Positions 34,902-43,955 of a DNA stretch of 64,000 nucleotides are shown here, piece after piece (position 1 is the stretch's first letter; each line of letters starts with the position of its first letter). The notes beneath the pieces were generated by a model that was not told the origin of the DNA, did no database searches, and worked only from the letters and a program-made list of their open reading frames with translations. Both the position numbers and the translations under genes were made by a program. This DNA is from Verrucomicrobiota bacterium. GTDB taxonomy: Bacteria; Verrucomicrobiota; Verrucomicrobiia; Opitutales; Opitutaceae. Where the stretch lies: the NCBI GenBank assembly GCA_023457715.1, contig JAEWKR010000021.1, positions 62,001 to 126,000 on the forward strand. The letters run 5' to 3'.

Positions 34902-37250
34902 TCACTGAAGCGCCAGTTCGTAGACCGTGGCAGTGGCGGCGTCCCAGGTGTTGTCGGCTTGGAAGGTGACGGTGAGCGTGTCCCGGCCTCGCAGTGCTTC
35001 GGCGGGCACTGGGTAGCGCTGGATTACGTGCTCGGCGGCGACGTCGGCCGGCAACGGAGTCGGGGTCAGCGTATGATCACCCACCTTGATGGTAAACTTG
35101 CGCGCTTTGTCTCGGCTGCCGACCAGGCATAGGAGCGTCCGGGGCTGGGCGTTTCCGCCGGTCTTGAGCTGGTAGCCGAAGTGCCCGGCATGATGGGCTT
35201 GGCGCCACGTGCGCTCGCCGAGCGCGCCAGCCGTGGTCTTCGCCCCCGTGAAGCCGTGAGCCGCCTCGGACACCGACTCGCCGACGTGCACGCGATCGAT
35301 CGCCGCCGCGGCGAGGTCCTTCCACTCGGACTCCGTGGCGGCAATTCCCGCCTGAGCACGCGTCCACGCGTCAGGCGTCACGACCCGCCAGTAGACCGTG
35401 TAGCGTTCGTGATGCAGGGTGTGGAACGGGACGAGCGTGACATCGCCCGGCTGCGCCAGCCCGCGGGTCTGAAAAACCAGCGACGAACCCGATACCCGCT
35501 CCACTCGCGGGGCGAGGTCGGCCGCGTCGCCCACGAGCACCGGCACGGGGGGCCGCGGAAACCGGGCCTGGTCGAGCTGATTGCGCGCATAGGGATTCGG
35601 CATCCCCTCCACGCCGAGTTTCCCCGCGAGCACGATTGGGCCGTAAAGGAACGCGACGGTGCGCGGATCCCCCGGCAGCGACTCCGTGCGCAATGCCAGC
35701 GGCAACCGAACCTGCACGCGATCGCCATCACGCCACACGCGGCGCAGCGGCACATAAGCGGAGGACGCCGCGCCCGGCGGTAGCGGCGAGGGCTCGCCGT
35801 TGATGGAGATCGAAAATGCGCCGGTGGCCCACCCGGGCCGGCGGATCTGCAGCGTAAACTCCGACGGCTGCGCGCAGCGCACCGTGAGACGCGTCTGGTC
35901 CTCATGGGGAAACGAGGTTTCCTGCACCAGACGCACGCCGCGGTCGCGCCATTGTACCTCGGCTGGGATGAACAGGTTCACGTACAGCGCGTCCGCTCCG
36001 TGCGCGAAGACCGCCTCGCCGTACTTGGCGTGATTCTCCATCCCGCTTCCGACACAGCACCAGAAGGAGTGCTCGGGCGTGGAATAGGTCTTAAAATGAC
36101 CGGGCTCCAGCGACATCAGATAAACGAACGCCCCCTGGCCGGGATCCTGGGACGCGAGGATGTGATTGTAGAGGCCCCGCTCGTAGAAATCGAACAGGCG
36201 CGCGTCCGCCGACCACGCGTGGAGACGCTGCGTCAGCTTCAGCATATTGTAGGTGTTGCACGTCTCGGTGGTCTCGGGACTCAGGTGGCGCGGGAACTCG
36301 GTTGGCGGGAAGAAGTGCTCGCGGTCGCTGTGTCCCCCGATGACGTACGAACGGTGCAGGGCCACCCGTTCCCAGAAGGTCGATGCGACCGTACGGTGGC
36401 GGGCGTCTCCGGTGAGGTCATACAGTCGCGCGGCGCCAATCGCCTTCGGGGTCTGCGTGTTGGCATGCAGCCCGTCAAGCTGGTCCTCCCCTCGCGCGAG
36501 CGGGTCGGTAATCTTAGCGTGCTCGAATGCCTGTGCGAGCCGCAGGTGGTCGGGATCGCGCGTCGCCGCATACAGATTCGCGAGCACCTCGGTCATGCCG
36601 CCATGCTCCATTTGCAGCGATCCCTGCATCTGTTCGGGCGAGAGTCGGTCGACGCGGAACTTCACCCACGACGTCATCCGCTGCAGGACCTCCAGCGCCG
36701 GCGCGTTGCCCGCCAGTTGACGGGAGTCGAGCAGACCGGCCATGATCTTGTGCAACGTATACCACGGGGCCCACACTTCCTGCCGCGCTTCCACACGGTC
36801 GATGAACGATTCGGGAAAGGCGGAGAGATAGCCAGGATTGAAGCCCGCCTTCGGCGCAGCCGCCTGGCACTCGGCGAGTCCGCGGACGATCGTGTCGATC
36901 CGCTGCTGGAATGCGGCGTCACCCGTGGCCCGGTACAGCAAGGCGCACGCGGTGAGATAGTGCCCCAGCGTGTGCCCGCGGAGTTCAACGTTGGGCGCCT
37001 CCCAGCCACCGTATGGCTTCGCCGTCGAGGGCAGGCCGACATTCAGCCGGAACGTGTGCAGCAGCCGGTCGGGATCCAAGCTGAGCACATACACGCAATC
37101 GCGATTCATGGCGTCGCGGAATGGACCCGGCCCAAGCGTGACGTCGCGGAGATCGAAGGAGTGGGCGCGCGGCACGGGCAAGGCCGCGGCGCTCTGGGAG
37201 GCGGTGAAAAGGCAAAGCCAGCCGGCGACACAAAGGGCAACGGGGCGCAT
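34902..37250 (-). CDS. GH127 family glycosidase (beta-L-arabinofuranosidase-type), secreted
   Basis: A 782-residue protein with a signal peptide (CVAGWLCLFTASQSAA). The (alpha/alpha)6 GH127 domain has the zinc-thiolate site: Glu and Cys in TTETCNTYNML (Cys about 331) and the Cys pair in FWCCVGSGMENHAKYG (about 398-399), where one Cys is the nucleophile and the others bind zinc in characterised HypBA1. The N-terminal motif GGWEAPNVELRGHTLGHYL and the C-terminal beta-domains also fit. It would remove L-arabinofuranose from side chains. Ends convergently with the GH44 gene, 119 nt apart. Neighbouring polysaccharide enzymes suggest a hemicellulose or arabinan degradation role. Confidence 0.88.
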   Translation of the reverse strand: MRPVALCVAGWLCLFTASQSAAALPVPRAHSFDLRDVTLGPGPFRDAMNRDCVYVLSLDPDRLLHTFRLNVGLPSTAKPYGGWEAPNVELRGHTLGHYLTACALLYRATGDAAFQQRIDTIVRGLAECQAAAPKAGFNPGYLSAFPESFIDRVEARQEVWAPWYTLHKIMAGLLDSRQLAGNAPALEVLQRMTSWVKFRVDRLSPEQMQGSLQMEHGGMTEVLANLYAATRDPDHLRLAQAFEHAKITDPLARGEDQLDGLHANTQTPKAIGAARLYDLTGDARHRTVASTFWERVALHRSYVIGGHSDREHFFPPTEFPRHLSPETTETCNTYNMLKLTQRLHAWSADARLFDFYERGLYNHILASQDPGQGAFVYLMSLEPGHFKTYSTPEHSFWCCVGSGMENHAKYGEAVFAHGADALYVNLFIPAEVQWRDRGVRLVQETSFPHEDQTRLTVRCAQPSEFTLQIRRPGWATGAFSISINGEPSPLPPGAASSAYVPLRRVWRDGDRVQVRLPLALRTESLPGDPRTVAFLYGPIVLAGKLGVEGMPNPYARNQLDQARFPRPPVPVLVGDAADLAPRVERVSGSSLVFQTRGLAQPGDVTLVPFHTLHHERYTVYWRVVTPDAWTRAQAGIAATESEWKDLAAAAIDRVHVGESVSEAAHGFTGAKTTAGALGERTWRQAHHAGHFGYQLKTGGNAQPRTLLCLVGSRDKARKFTIKVGDHTLTPTPLPADVAAEHVIQRYPVPAEALRGRDTLTVTFQADNTWDAATATVYELALQ

Positions 37251-37426
37251 GGAGAAAAGGGGTCGCGGCAGGCTGGATCGCGGCAGGCCCGATGGCCAGA
37301 GCGCCGCCCGTTACGGTCAAGCCACGGAGCGACGCGCAATCCTGGAACGCTTGACGGTAAACCCGCCGGGCCGTCGCCGATCCCCGGGCTGATACTTCAT
37401 CCTCCCGCGTGCTGCCGAATCCCGGG

Positions 37427-37473
37427 ACGCGCAAGCGCGGCCGTTCCTCGGCCGTAGGGCCGCGCTTGCGCGT
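37427..37473. repeat. Perfect 16-bp inverted repeat
   Basis: ACGCGCAAGCGCGGCC (37427-37442) is inverted as GGCCGCGCTTGCGCGT (37458-37473) with a 15-nt loop. It lies in the 258-nt divergent gap between the GH127 and carboxylesterase genes, has no T-tract and looks like an interspersed palindromic element. Confidence 0.8.
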
Positions 37474-37508
37474 GCCTTGCTTCACCCCCCCATCTCCCCT
37501 CCCCTTTT

Positions 37509-39056
37509 ATGATCTCCCGCCTCGTTGTGTTTCTTTCGCTCATCCTGGCCGTGTGCCATGCCGCGCCACCCGAGGTGACGACGGAATCCGGGGTCGTCCG
37601 CGGCGTGGCGGAGAAGGACCTGACGGTGTACCGCGGCATTCCGTTCACGGCCGCGCCGGTGGGGGCTTTGCGGTGGCGGGCGCCGCAACCCGCGCCGAAG
37701 TGGGAAGGCGTGCGCGAGGCCTCCGCCTTTGCCCCTGATCCCTACCAGGGCGACGGGAAGGGAAACGTCAGCGAAGACTGTCTCTACCTGAATATCTGGA
37801 CGCCGGCCAAATCGGCCGACGAGCGGCTGCCCGTGCTGGTGTGGATTTACGGCGGCGGGTTCTCGTTTGGCTCGACCTCCACGCCCGTGCACAATGGCGA
37901 ACACCTCGCGCGCAAGGGTGTGGTGCTCGTCACGATCAACTATCGCGTCGGGCCGCTCGGGTTCCTGGCGCATCCCGAGCTGAGCGCCGAATCGACCGAC
38001 AAGGTTTCCGGCAACTACGGGCTCCTCGATCAGATCGCGGGTTTGCGCTGGGTGCAGCGAAACATCGCGGCGTTCGGGGGCGACCCCGGGAAGGTGACGA
38101 TCTTCGGCGAGTCGGCGGGTGGGATCTCGGTCAGCATGCTCTGCGCCTCGCCGCTCGCCCGCGGCCTGTTCCGCGGCGCGATTTCGCAGAGCGGCGGGTC
38201 CTTCGGGCCGTCCCGGCCCACCACCTATCCCGGCGAGAACATGCGCCGGCTGACGGAGGCCGAACGGCTGGGCGTCGCCTATGCCGCCAAGGCGGGCGCG
38301 ACCTCGATCGCGGCATTGCGGGCGCTGCCCCCGGACAAGCTGCCTTCCGGCTGGGGCAGCGGCGCCGCCTGGCCCATCGTCGACGGACTCGTGATCCCGG
38401 ATGACCAGTACACGCTTTATGAAGCCGGCCGGTACAACGATGTCGCGGTGCTGCTGGGCTACAATTCCGACGAGGGCCTGAGCTTTACCCGCGAGAAATC
38501 GGCGGCGGAACACGAGGCCGCCACCCGCAAACGCTACGGTCCCTGGGCGGACAAACTGCTGACCGCGTATCCGACGAAGGGCGACAGGGTGCCGAAAACC
38601 GCGCGCGATCTGATGCGGGACGCCGCCTTTGGCTGGCATACCTGGACCTGGGCGCGCCTCCAGTCGCGCACGGGGCGCAGCAAGGTGTTCCTCTACTACT
38701 TCGACCAGCATCCTGAACGGGCCGCGGATTCGCCGGCGGCCGATCACGGCATGCCCCATGGAGTCGACGTGCCGTACGTGTTCCAGACGCTGGATCGATC
38801 CAATCCGGAACTGAAAGCGGGCGATTTCGCGATTTCGGAGACCGTGGCGACCTATTGGACAAATTTCGCGCGGCACGGGGATCCGAACGGACCCGGCGTG
38901 CCGGCCTGGCCCGAATTCACGGAGGGCAAGGGACAGGTCATGTGGTTTCACGACGAAGCGAAGCCGGGGCCCGTCCCGAGCGCCGACGCACTGGAGGTGC
39001 TGGACGGTTACTTCGCCTGGCGCCGCACTCCCGAGGGCGAGCGGTGGGCCGACTGA
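37509..39056 (+). CDS. Secreted type-B carboxylesterase
   Basis: A 515-residue alpha/beta hydrolase with a short signal peptide (VVFLSLILAVCHA). The type-B signature is complete: VYRGIPFTAAPVGALRW near the N-terminus, EDCLYLNIWTP, the oxyanion motif YGGGFSFG, catalytic Ser202 in FGESAGGIS, an acid in the GYNSDEG region, and a His in MPHGVDVPYVF. It hydrolyses carboxylic esters; a role in removing acyl groups from plant polymers is inferred from the neighbouring glycosidases. ATG 37509 gives the signal directly. Confidence 0.9.
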   Translation: MISRLVVFLSLILAVCHAAPPEVTTESGVVRGVAEKDLTVYRGIPFTAAPVGALRWRAPQPAPKWEGVREASAFAPDPYQGDGKGNVSEDCLYLNIWTPAKSADERLPVLVWIYGGGFSFGSTSTPVHNGEHLARKGVVLVTINYRVGPLGFLAHPELSAESTDKVSGNYGLLDQIAGLRWVQRNIAAFGGDPGKVTIFGESAGGISVSMLCASPLARGLFRGAISQSGGSFGPSRPTTYPGENMRRLTEAERLGVAYAAKAGATSIAALRALPPDKLPSGWGSGAAWPIVDGLVIPDDQYTLYEAGRYNDVAVLLGYNSDEGLSFTREKSAAEHEAATRKRYGPWADKLLTAYPTKGDRVPKTARDLMRDAAFGWHTWTWARLQSRTGRSKVFLYYFDQHPERAADSPAADHGMPHGVDVPYVFQTLDRSNPELKAGDFAISETVATYWTNFARHGDPNGPGVPAWPEFTEGKGQVMWFHDEAKPGPVPSADALEVLDGYFAWRRTPEGERWAD

Positions 39057-39078
39057 CGCCGGGCCCGGGCCCAGGCGC

Positions 39079-39441
39079 TCAGTCGTCCGCGCGCTGCAGC
39101 AACTGGCGCTCGATCATCCAGGCGATATGCCTGAGATCGGAGGGTTTCGCGGCGAAATTCACGCCGGGCTGGAGCTGCATGGCGCCGCCGTGAATGTCGG
39201 GGCTGTAGCCGCTGATGAAAACCACGGGCATCCCGGGACGTTCCTGGTGGAGCTGCTCCGCCAGTTCGCGTCCCGAGACACCGCCCGGCATGATCATATC
39301 TGTCACCAAGGCCTGAATACCTTCGGCGCGCTCCCGCCAGATCGCCATCGCCTCCGGTCCCGACGCAGCTTCGTGAACGGTGTAACCGGCGCGACGCAGG
39401 AGCGTGCCCAGGACGAGCCGGACCGGTTCCTCATCCTCCAC
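39079..39441 (-). CDS. Receiver domain fragment, probable C-terminus of the upstream hybrid kinase
   Basis: About 120 residues: MEDEEP after GTG 39441, phosphoacceptor Asp48 in LVTDMIMPGGVSG, Ser/Gly in VFISGYSP and Lys in AAKPSD. The first beta strand is missing; just upstream in the same frame the DNA reads AVLLVEDEEP, the normal start of a receiver, but it has no start codon before it. It overlaps the end of the kinase frame, which continues in another frame past it. The two parts therefore look like one hybrid histidine kinase split by a one-base frameshift near 39450-39470. As a stand-alone gene it would be incomplete. Confidence 0.65.
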   Translation of the reverse strand: MEDEEPVRLVLGTLLRRAGYTVHEAASGPEAMAIWRERAEGIQALVTDMIMPGGVSGRELAEQLHQERPGMPVVFISGYSPDIHGGAMQLQPGVNFAAKPSDLRHIAWMIERQLLQRADD

Positions 39442-41468
39442 CAGCAGGACCGCTCCGCGGCGGCCCGCCCCGGCGAAAGCGTGGGTGAAGGCTCCGGGGT
39501 CGCGGCGTCGCCAGGCGAACCCGTCGCCCCGGGAAACCGCGCCGGGTCCGGCGGGGCGTGGGCGGCGGCCGGTTGCAGCGGGAGGTGGATGTCGAACACG
39601 GTGCCGTGGCCGACGCTGCTTTCGACGTCGATCCAGCCGTCGTGCTGGCGGACGATCCCATAGGCGATCGCAAGACCGAGACCCGTCCCCTTGCCCATCT
39701 CCTTGGTCGTGAAGAAAGGCTCGAAGATGCGCGAAAGATGGTCCGGGGCGATCCCGCAGCCGGTGTCGCGCACTCGCAGCACCGCCATGGGAACCGGCGG
39801 GACCGTCGACTGCCCCCGCGGCACGGTGCGACCCGTCGGCACAAACGTGGAAATGGAGAGCGCCCCACCCGCCGGCATCGCGTCCCGTCCGTTGACGGCA
39901 AGGTTGAAGATCACCTGTTCCAGCATGGTCCGGTCGGCAACGATGGGCAGCGGCTGCGCGGCGGGATTGAAGTCAATCGTGATGGTTTCACCCAGGAGGG
40001 GTCGCAGGAGGCTCAGGCACTCGTGGGCGACCGCATTCAAATCGAGCGCGGCCGGTTCGAGGTGGGTGCGGCGGCTGAAGGTCAATAGTTGCTTGGTCAG
40101 ACGTGCCGCCCGCGTGGCGCTCGCATTGATTTGCGCGATCGAATGCAATGCATCGCGGGATAGATCGCGCTCCGTGCCGAGGAGGCCGACATGCCCCGTG
40201 ATGACCGTCAGGAGGTTGTTGAAGTCGTGCGCGATGCCGCCGCTGAGCTGACCGATGGCCTCGAGCTTCTGGGCCTGGCGAAGTTGGGCCTCAAGGTGCT
40301 GCCGCGCGGCCTCGGCCTGTTTCCGCTCCGTGATATCGCTGACAAAGGCTTCGATCGCGAGCAGCCGCCCGGCGGCATCGAACACGCCGCGACCATGCTC
40401 CCACCACCACAGTTCACGGCCATCCCGATGCCGGGCCCGATACTCGATGCGATAGGACCGCTTGGCCGCGAGACTCCGCTGCACCTCGTTCCACACAAAC
40501 TCCCGGTCGTCCGGATGAATCAGTTCGGTGAAAGGCCGCGCCGTCATCTCGGCAGCCGTGAAGCCGCAAAGCGCCTCGATCCCGTCGCTCATGAACTCCA
40601 CCGGCCAATCCCGCTCATGGCTGCAACGCACCACCGCCCCCGGAAGATTGGCGATCAAGGTGGTGAGCCGCCGTTCGCTGTCCCGGAGGGCAGCCTCCGC
40701 GTCCCGACGCTCCGTGATGTCCAGTTCGGTCCCCGTCATTCGCAACGGACGTCCGTTCGTTGCCCGCGCGACCACCCGGCCGCGCGCGAGGATCCAACGC
40801 CACGCATTGGGCTGGGCGCGTACCCGGTGCTCGGACACGTACGTCTCCGTGTCGCCGCGGAGGGCGCGGTCGAGCGCGGCCAGCGCGCGGTCCTTGTCTT
40901 CGGGATGCAGCCCGGCCACCCACGTGTCGACATGCGGCGCCACCTCGTCCGGTCGCAGACCGCGCAGTTCCGCCCAGACATCGCTGAAGCAGGCCTCCCC
41001 GGTGATGACGTTCCAGTCCCACGTGGCCACCCGGGCACTCGCCAGGGCGGAACGCGAGCGGTCGCAACCGAGTTGAAGCCGCACGCGAGCCTCGTGGTCC
41101 GTCGTCACGTCCTCCGCGGTGACCACCCACGTCTCCGCGATGGGACCATCCGCCTCCGTCCGGGCAACCCGGAACCGCAGCCAGCGGGACGCCGCCCCCT
41201 GGACCCGCCAGCACTCCTCCCGGACCACGGGCTCCATCCCGTGAGCCACAGGACCATGCCAGAGGGCACCCGCCGCGGCTCCGCACAAGGCGCGAAACCT
41301 CGGGTTGGAAGCGGTCACCCGGCGCGTGTCTCCTGCAATCGAAGCAGCGGCCACCCCCAGGGTTTCAAACCCCTCGAGCACGGCACCGATTGTTGGCGTG
41401 CAAGCTTCCTCCACCTGACGAAACCACGCGAGCGCCCGGCGCCCAGCAACACCGGAAAACCATGTCAC
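39303..41468 (-). CDS. PAS-domain sensor histidine kinase, probably frameshifted hybrid
   Basis: A cytoplasmic kinase of 721 residues from GTG 41468. It has no membrane segment. PAS-like domains lie in the N-terminal half (for example AHRVRAQPNAWRWILARGRV; later EFMSDGIEALCGFTAAEM with IEYRARHRDGRELWWWEHGRG), followed by HisKA with His414 in GGIAHDFNNLL and an HATPase domain ending with DTGCGIAPDH, GKGTGLGLAI, GHGTVFDIHLPL. After a Pro-rich linker (SPGRAAAE) the frame becomes Arg/Trp rich because the receiver lies in a shifted frame; the last ~60 residues are therefore not meaningful protein. Function: stimulus unknown. Evidence for a frameshift is discussed in the receiver entry and in findings. 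Confidence 0.75.
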   Translation of the reverse strand: MTWFSGVAGRRALAWFRQVEEACTPTIGAVLEGFETLGVAAASIAGDTRRVTASNPRFRALCGAAAGALWHGPVAHGMEPVVREECWRVQGAASRWLRFRVARTEADGPIAETWVVTAEDVTTDHEARVRLQLGCDRSRSALASARVATWDWNVITGEACFSDVWAELRGLRPDEVAPHVDTWVAGLHPEDKDRALAALDRALRGDTETYVSEHRVRAQPNAWRWILARGRVVARATNGRPLRMTGTELDITERRDAEAALRDSERRLTTLIANLPGAVVRCSHERDWPVEFMSDGIEALCGFTAAEMTARPFTELIHPDDREFVWNEVQRSLAAKRSYRIEYRARHRDGRELWWWEHGRGVFDAAGRLLAIEAFVSDITERKQAEAARQHLEAQLRQAQKLEAIGQLSGGIAHDFNNLLTVITGHVGLLGTERDLSRDALHSIAQINASATRAARLTKQLLTFSRRTHLEPAALDLNAVAHECLSLLRPLLGETITIDFNPAAQPLPIVADRTMLEQVIFNLAVNGRDAMPAGGALSISTFVPTGRTVPRGQSTVPPVPMAVLRVRDTGCGIAPDHLSRIFEPFFTTKEMGKGTGLGLAIAYGIVRQHDGWIDVESSVGHGTVFDIHLPLQPAAAHAPPDPARFPGATGSPGDAATPEPSPTLSPGRAAAERSCWWRMRNRSGSSWARSCVAPVTPFTKLRRDRRRWRSGGSAPKVFRPW

Positions 41469-41565
41469 CCGGAAGTGACCTCACCCGTGGGGTGTTAAGG
41501 AAATGAAAAGGGTCGACGGGGCGTCGCTGTACCCGCCACGTGGACCGCGAACCTGGTTTTCCACG

Positions 41566-41976
41566 TCAGCGCGCCGCCGTCGTGGTGGCCTGCTCCACCC
41601 GGGCGACCAGCGCAGCGAGCACCGCCGGACTGAGGGGCTTGGCGAGAAACTCCTCCGCCCCGCCCGTGAACGCACGCGTGACATCCTCTTCGCGACGGGA
41701 ACCGGAAAGCACCACGGGAAGGCACCGCACATTATTGGCGCGAAGCCAGCCGAGCACCTCGAAACCGCCCATCACCGGCATCGCCAGATCCAGGAATATG
41801 AGCCAGGGCGACCCTTTTGGGCGGACATGCTGCGGCTCCAGAAAGCTGATGAGTTCACGACCGTCACGAAACCACAGGATGGGGTTCTGCAGTTGAGCCT
41901 GCCGCACGGCGCGGCGAAAGAGGTGGAAATCATCCTCGTTGTCCTCGGCGATGAGGATCGGATGGGATTCAGGCAT
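41566..41976 (-). CDS. Single-domain response regulator (Rcp1-like)
   Basis: A 136-residue receiver: ILIAEDNEDD (acidic residues), phosphoacceptor Asp63 in IFLDLAMPVMGG, Ser in VVLSGS and Lys in LAKPLS. The EDNEDDFHLFRRA start and ILWFRDGRELISFL segment are typical of the Rcp1-type receivers that pair with phytochrome-like or hybrid kinases. It has no output domain. It lies between two minus-strand kinase genes (39303 and 42148), 171 nt after the latter, and could receive phosphate from either. Confidence 0.88.
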   Translation of the reverse strand: MPESHPILIAEDNEDDFHLFRRAVRQAQLQNPILWFRDGRELISFLEPQHVRPKGSPWLIFLDLAMPVMGGFEVLGWLRANNVRCLPVVLSGSRREEDVTRAFTGGAEEFLAKPLSPAVLAALVARVEQATTTAAR

Positions 41977-42147
41977 GGCGCCATATTACCGGAGGGCGCG
42001 CCGCTCCGCAGGTGGGAAGGTACCCTATCCCGGCCCACGCCACGGAGAAAGGCCTGGGTAAAAATGAGTAGTAGCCGCCCGCCCCTCTTCGGCCCCCTGC
42101 CGCCCCCGATTCCGACTGTCACCCAACCACCCAACCCGAATGTCGGG

Positions 42148-43905
42148 TCAGGGTTTCGGACCGGGAAGGTCCAGGGTGAAGGTGGCGCCGTGGCCGGGGC
42201 CGGGGCTGGATGCGGTCAGGGTGCCGCCGAGGTCGCGGGCGACGAGCGAGCCGCTGTGCAGGCCGAAGCCGTGCCCTTGCTTCCGCGTCGTGAAACCGTG
42301 GGCAAATATCCGTGTGAGGTTCTCCTCCGGGATGCCGAGACCGTTGTCGGTCACGCAAATCTTCAACCGGTCCCCTTCCTGCGCGATCCGGACCGCGATC
42401 CGACCGTCGGTCCGTCCCGAATCCTCGCAGGCGTGTTTCGCATTGCTGACGAGGTTCACCACGATCTGCATCAGCTTGTGTCGGTCGAGCATCAGCCTCG
42501 GACGCACCAGATACTCCCGCTCCACGACCAGGTCATGGCGGCTGAGGGTGCCAAAATTGATCCGCACGGCGTCCTCCACGACCTCGGCAATATCCACGAG
42601 CTCCGTCAGCCCGCCGACCTTGGCGTAGCTCTGCTGCATGGACACGATCTCCTTGATGTGCTCCACGTTCTTGCGGAGGTTCTCGAGTTCCTGGCCGATC
42701 GCGACCCGCTCATCGACGAGTTGCTGGTTCAACAGCGCCAGGTACTCGGGGATCTTGCGGCCTTTGTCATCCCGCGTGAGGAAGCCCGCAAGGTCGGCGG
42801 CATTCGCCTGCAACAACTCCGAGAGCCGGCCGAGCTTGGTGAGTTTGGACGCGGCCACCCAGTCGATCATCACCGAGGTCGACACGTTGACGCTGTTGAG
42901 CACGTTGCCAACGTTATGCAGAACGCTCGTCGCCACCTCGGCCATGCCTGCCTGGCGGGAGGCTTCGAGCAGCTGTTTCTGCGCCTTCTCCAGCCGGGCC
43001 TCGGCATCTTTCAGGTCGGTGATGTTCTTGGAGATCCCGAGGGTGCCGATGATCTTCCCGTCGCGGTCGCGCAGGGGCATCTTGGCCGTTAGTGCCCAGG
43101 ATTGCCTGCCGTCCGCCCACGTTTCCTTCTCCACTTTGCCGATCAACGGGCGGCCGGTGCGAATGATCTCCTGCTCGTCCTCGTAAGCCGGGCGCGCGTG
43201 CTCGGTCGTGAAGTAATCGAAATCGCTGCGGCCCACCAGGTCCTCGGGGCTGCCAGCGCGGAAACCCTCCGCCTGAGCGCGGCTCACGCGGATGAAACGC
43301 GATTGCAGATCCTTGAAATAGATCTGATCGGGTGATGCATCCAGGAGCGCGCGCAGGAGGTCGCGCTCATGGGCGAGTTCCGACTCCGCCCGCTTGAGGG
43401 AGGTGATATCCCGTGAGATGCCGACGGTGCCAATGATCTGCCCGTGCTGGTCCCGCCAGGGCATCTTGGTGGTCAGAATCCACGACACACTGCCGTCCCC
43501 GTGATGCGTTTGCTCCAGCTTTCCAACCATGGGCTTCCCGGTGCGCAGGATCTCCTGCTCGTCGTTGAACGCCGGGCGGGCGCGATCGTCGGAATAGCAA
43601 TCGAAGTCAGATTTGCCGATCAAACTGACCGTCTCCGCCACGCCAAGGTGGTGCAGGAGGGAACGGCTGTAACGCACGAAACGCGACTCGCGATCCTTGA
43701 AATAAATAATGTCGAGCGAGTACGTCAGCAGGGAGTCCAGGGCCCGGCTGGCCTCGGCGTCGCCCGCCTGGACGGTCGACTGCGCCTGGAACGCCCGCAA
43801 TGCCCTGGTCCTCTGGATGAGCAAAAAAAGCAGGCCGGCCGCGACCGCGCCCGCGCCGACCCCGAAGACCCAGGGCAGCAGATGGGAAAGCAGCAACGTA
43901 GACAT
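42148..43905 (-). CDS. PAS-PAS sensor histidine kinase with HNVGN box
   Basis: A 585-residue kinase: one N-terminal membrane helix (about 10-30, VFGVGAGAVAAGLLFLLI), two very similar PAS domains (SLDIIYFKDRESRFVRYSR and DQIYFKDLQSRFIRVSR; each with DFDxxxxxxARPAxxDEQEI and GKxE, GxVGISRDI/GTLGISKNI), a coiled-coil linker, the phosphoacceptor box LHNVGNVLNSVNVS, and an HATPase domain (NLVSNAKHAC, DNGLGIP, GHGFGLHSGS, LGGTLTASS). The two PAS repeats are an internal duplication. The HNVGN box and the C-terminal segment match the disrupted kinase at 30348, so the two are paralogs. Signal unknown; PAS-type small ligand or redox. Confidence 0.88.
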   Translation of the reverse strand: MSTLLLSHLLPWVFGVGAGAVAAGLLFLLIQRTRALRAFQAQSTVQAGDAEASRALDSLLTYSLDIIYFKDRESRFVRYSRSLLHHLGVAETVSLIGKSDFDCYSDDRARPAFNDEQEILRTGKPMVGKLEQTHHGDGSVSWILTTKMPWRDQHGQIIGTVGISRDITSLKRAESELAHERDLLRALLDASPDQIYFKDLQSRFIRVSRAQAEGFRAGSPEDLVGRSDFDYFTTEHARPAYEDEQEIIRTGRPLIGKVEKETWADGRQSWALTAKMPLRDRDGKIIGTLGISKNITDLKDAEARLEKAQKQLLEASRQAGMAEVATSVLHNVGNVLNSVNVSTSVMIDWVAASKLTKLGRLSELLQANAADLAGFLTRDDKGRKIPEYLALLNQQLVDERVAIGQELENLRKNVEHIKEIVSMQQSYAKVGGLTELVDIAEVVEDAVRINFGTLSRHDLVVEREYLVRPRLMLDRHKLMQIVVNLVSNAKHACEDSGRTDGRIAVRIAQEGDRLKICVTDNGLGIPEENLTRIFAHGFTTRKQGHGFGLHSGSLVARDLGGTLTASSPGPGHGATFTLDLPGPKP

Positions 43906-43955
43906 CGGCCCCCACCGATGATCGGCTCCGGCGGTCGAATCTTAAGCCGGCGGGG

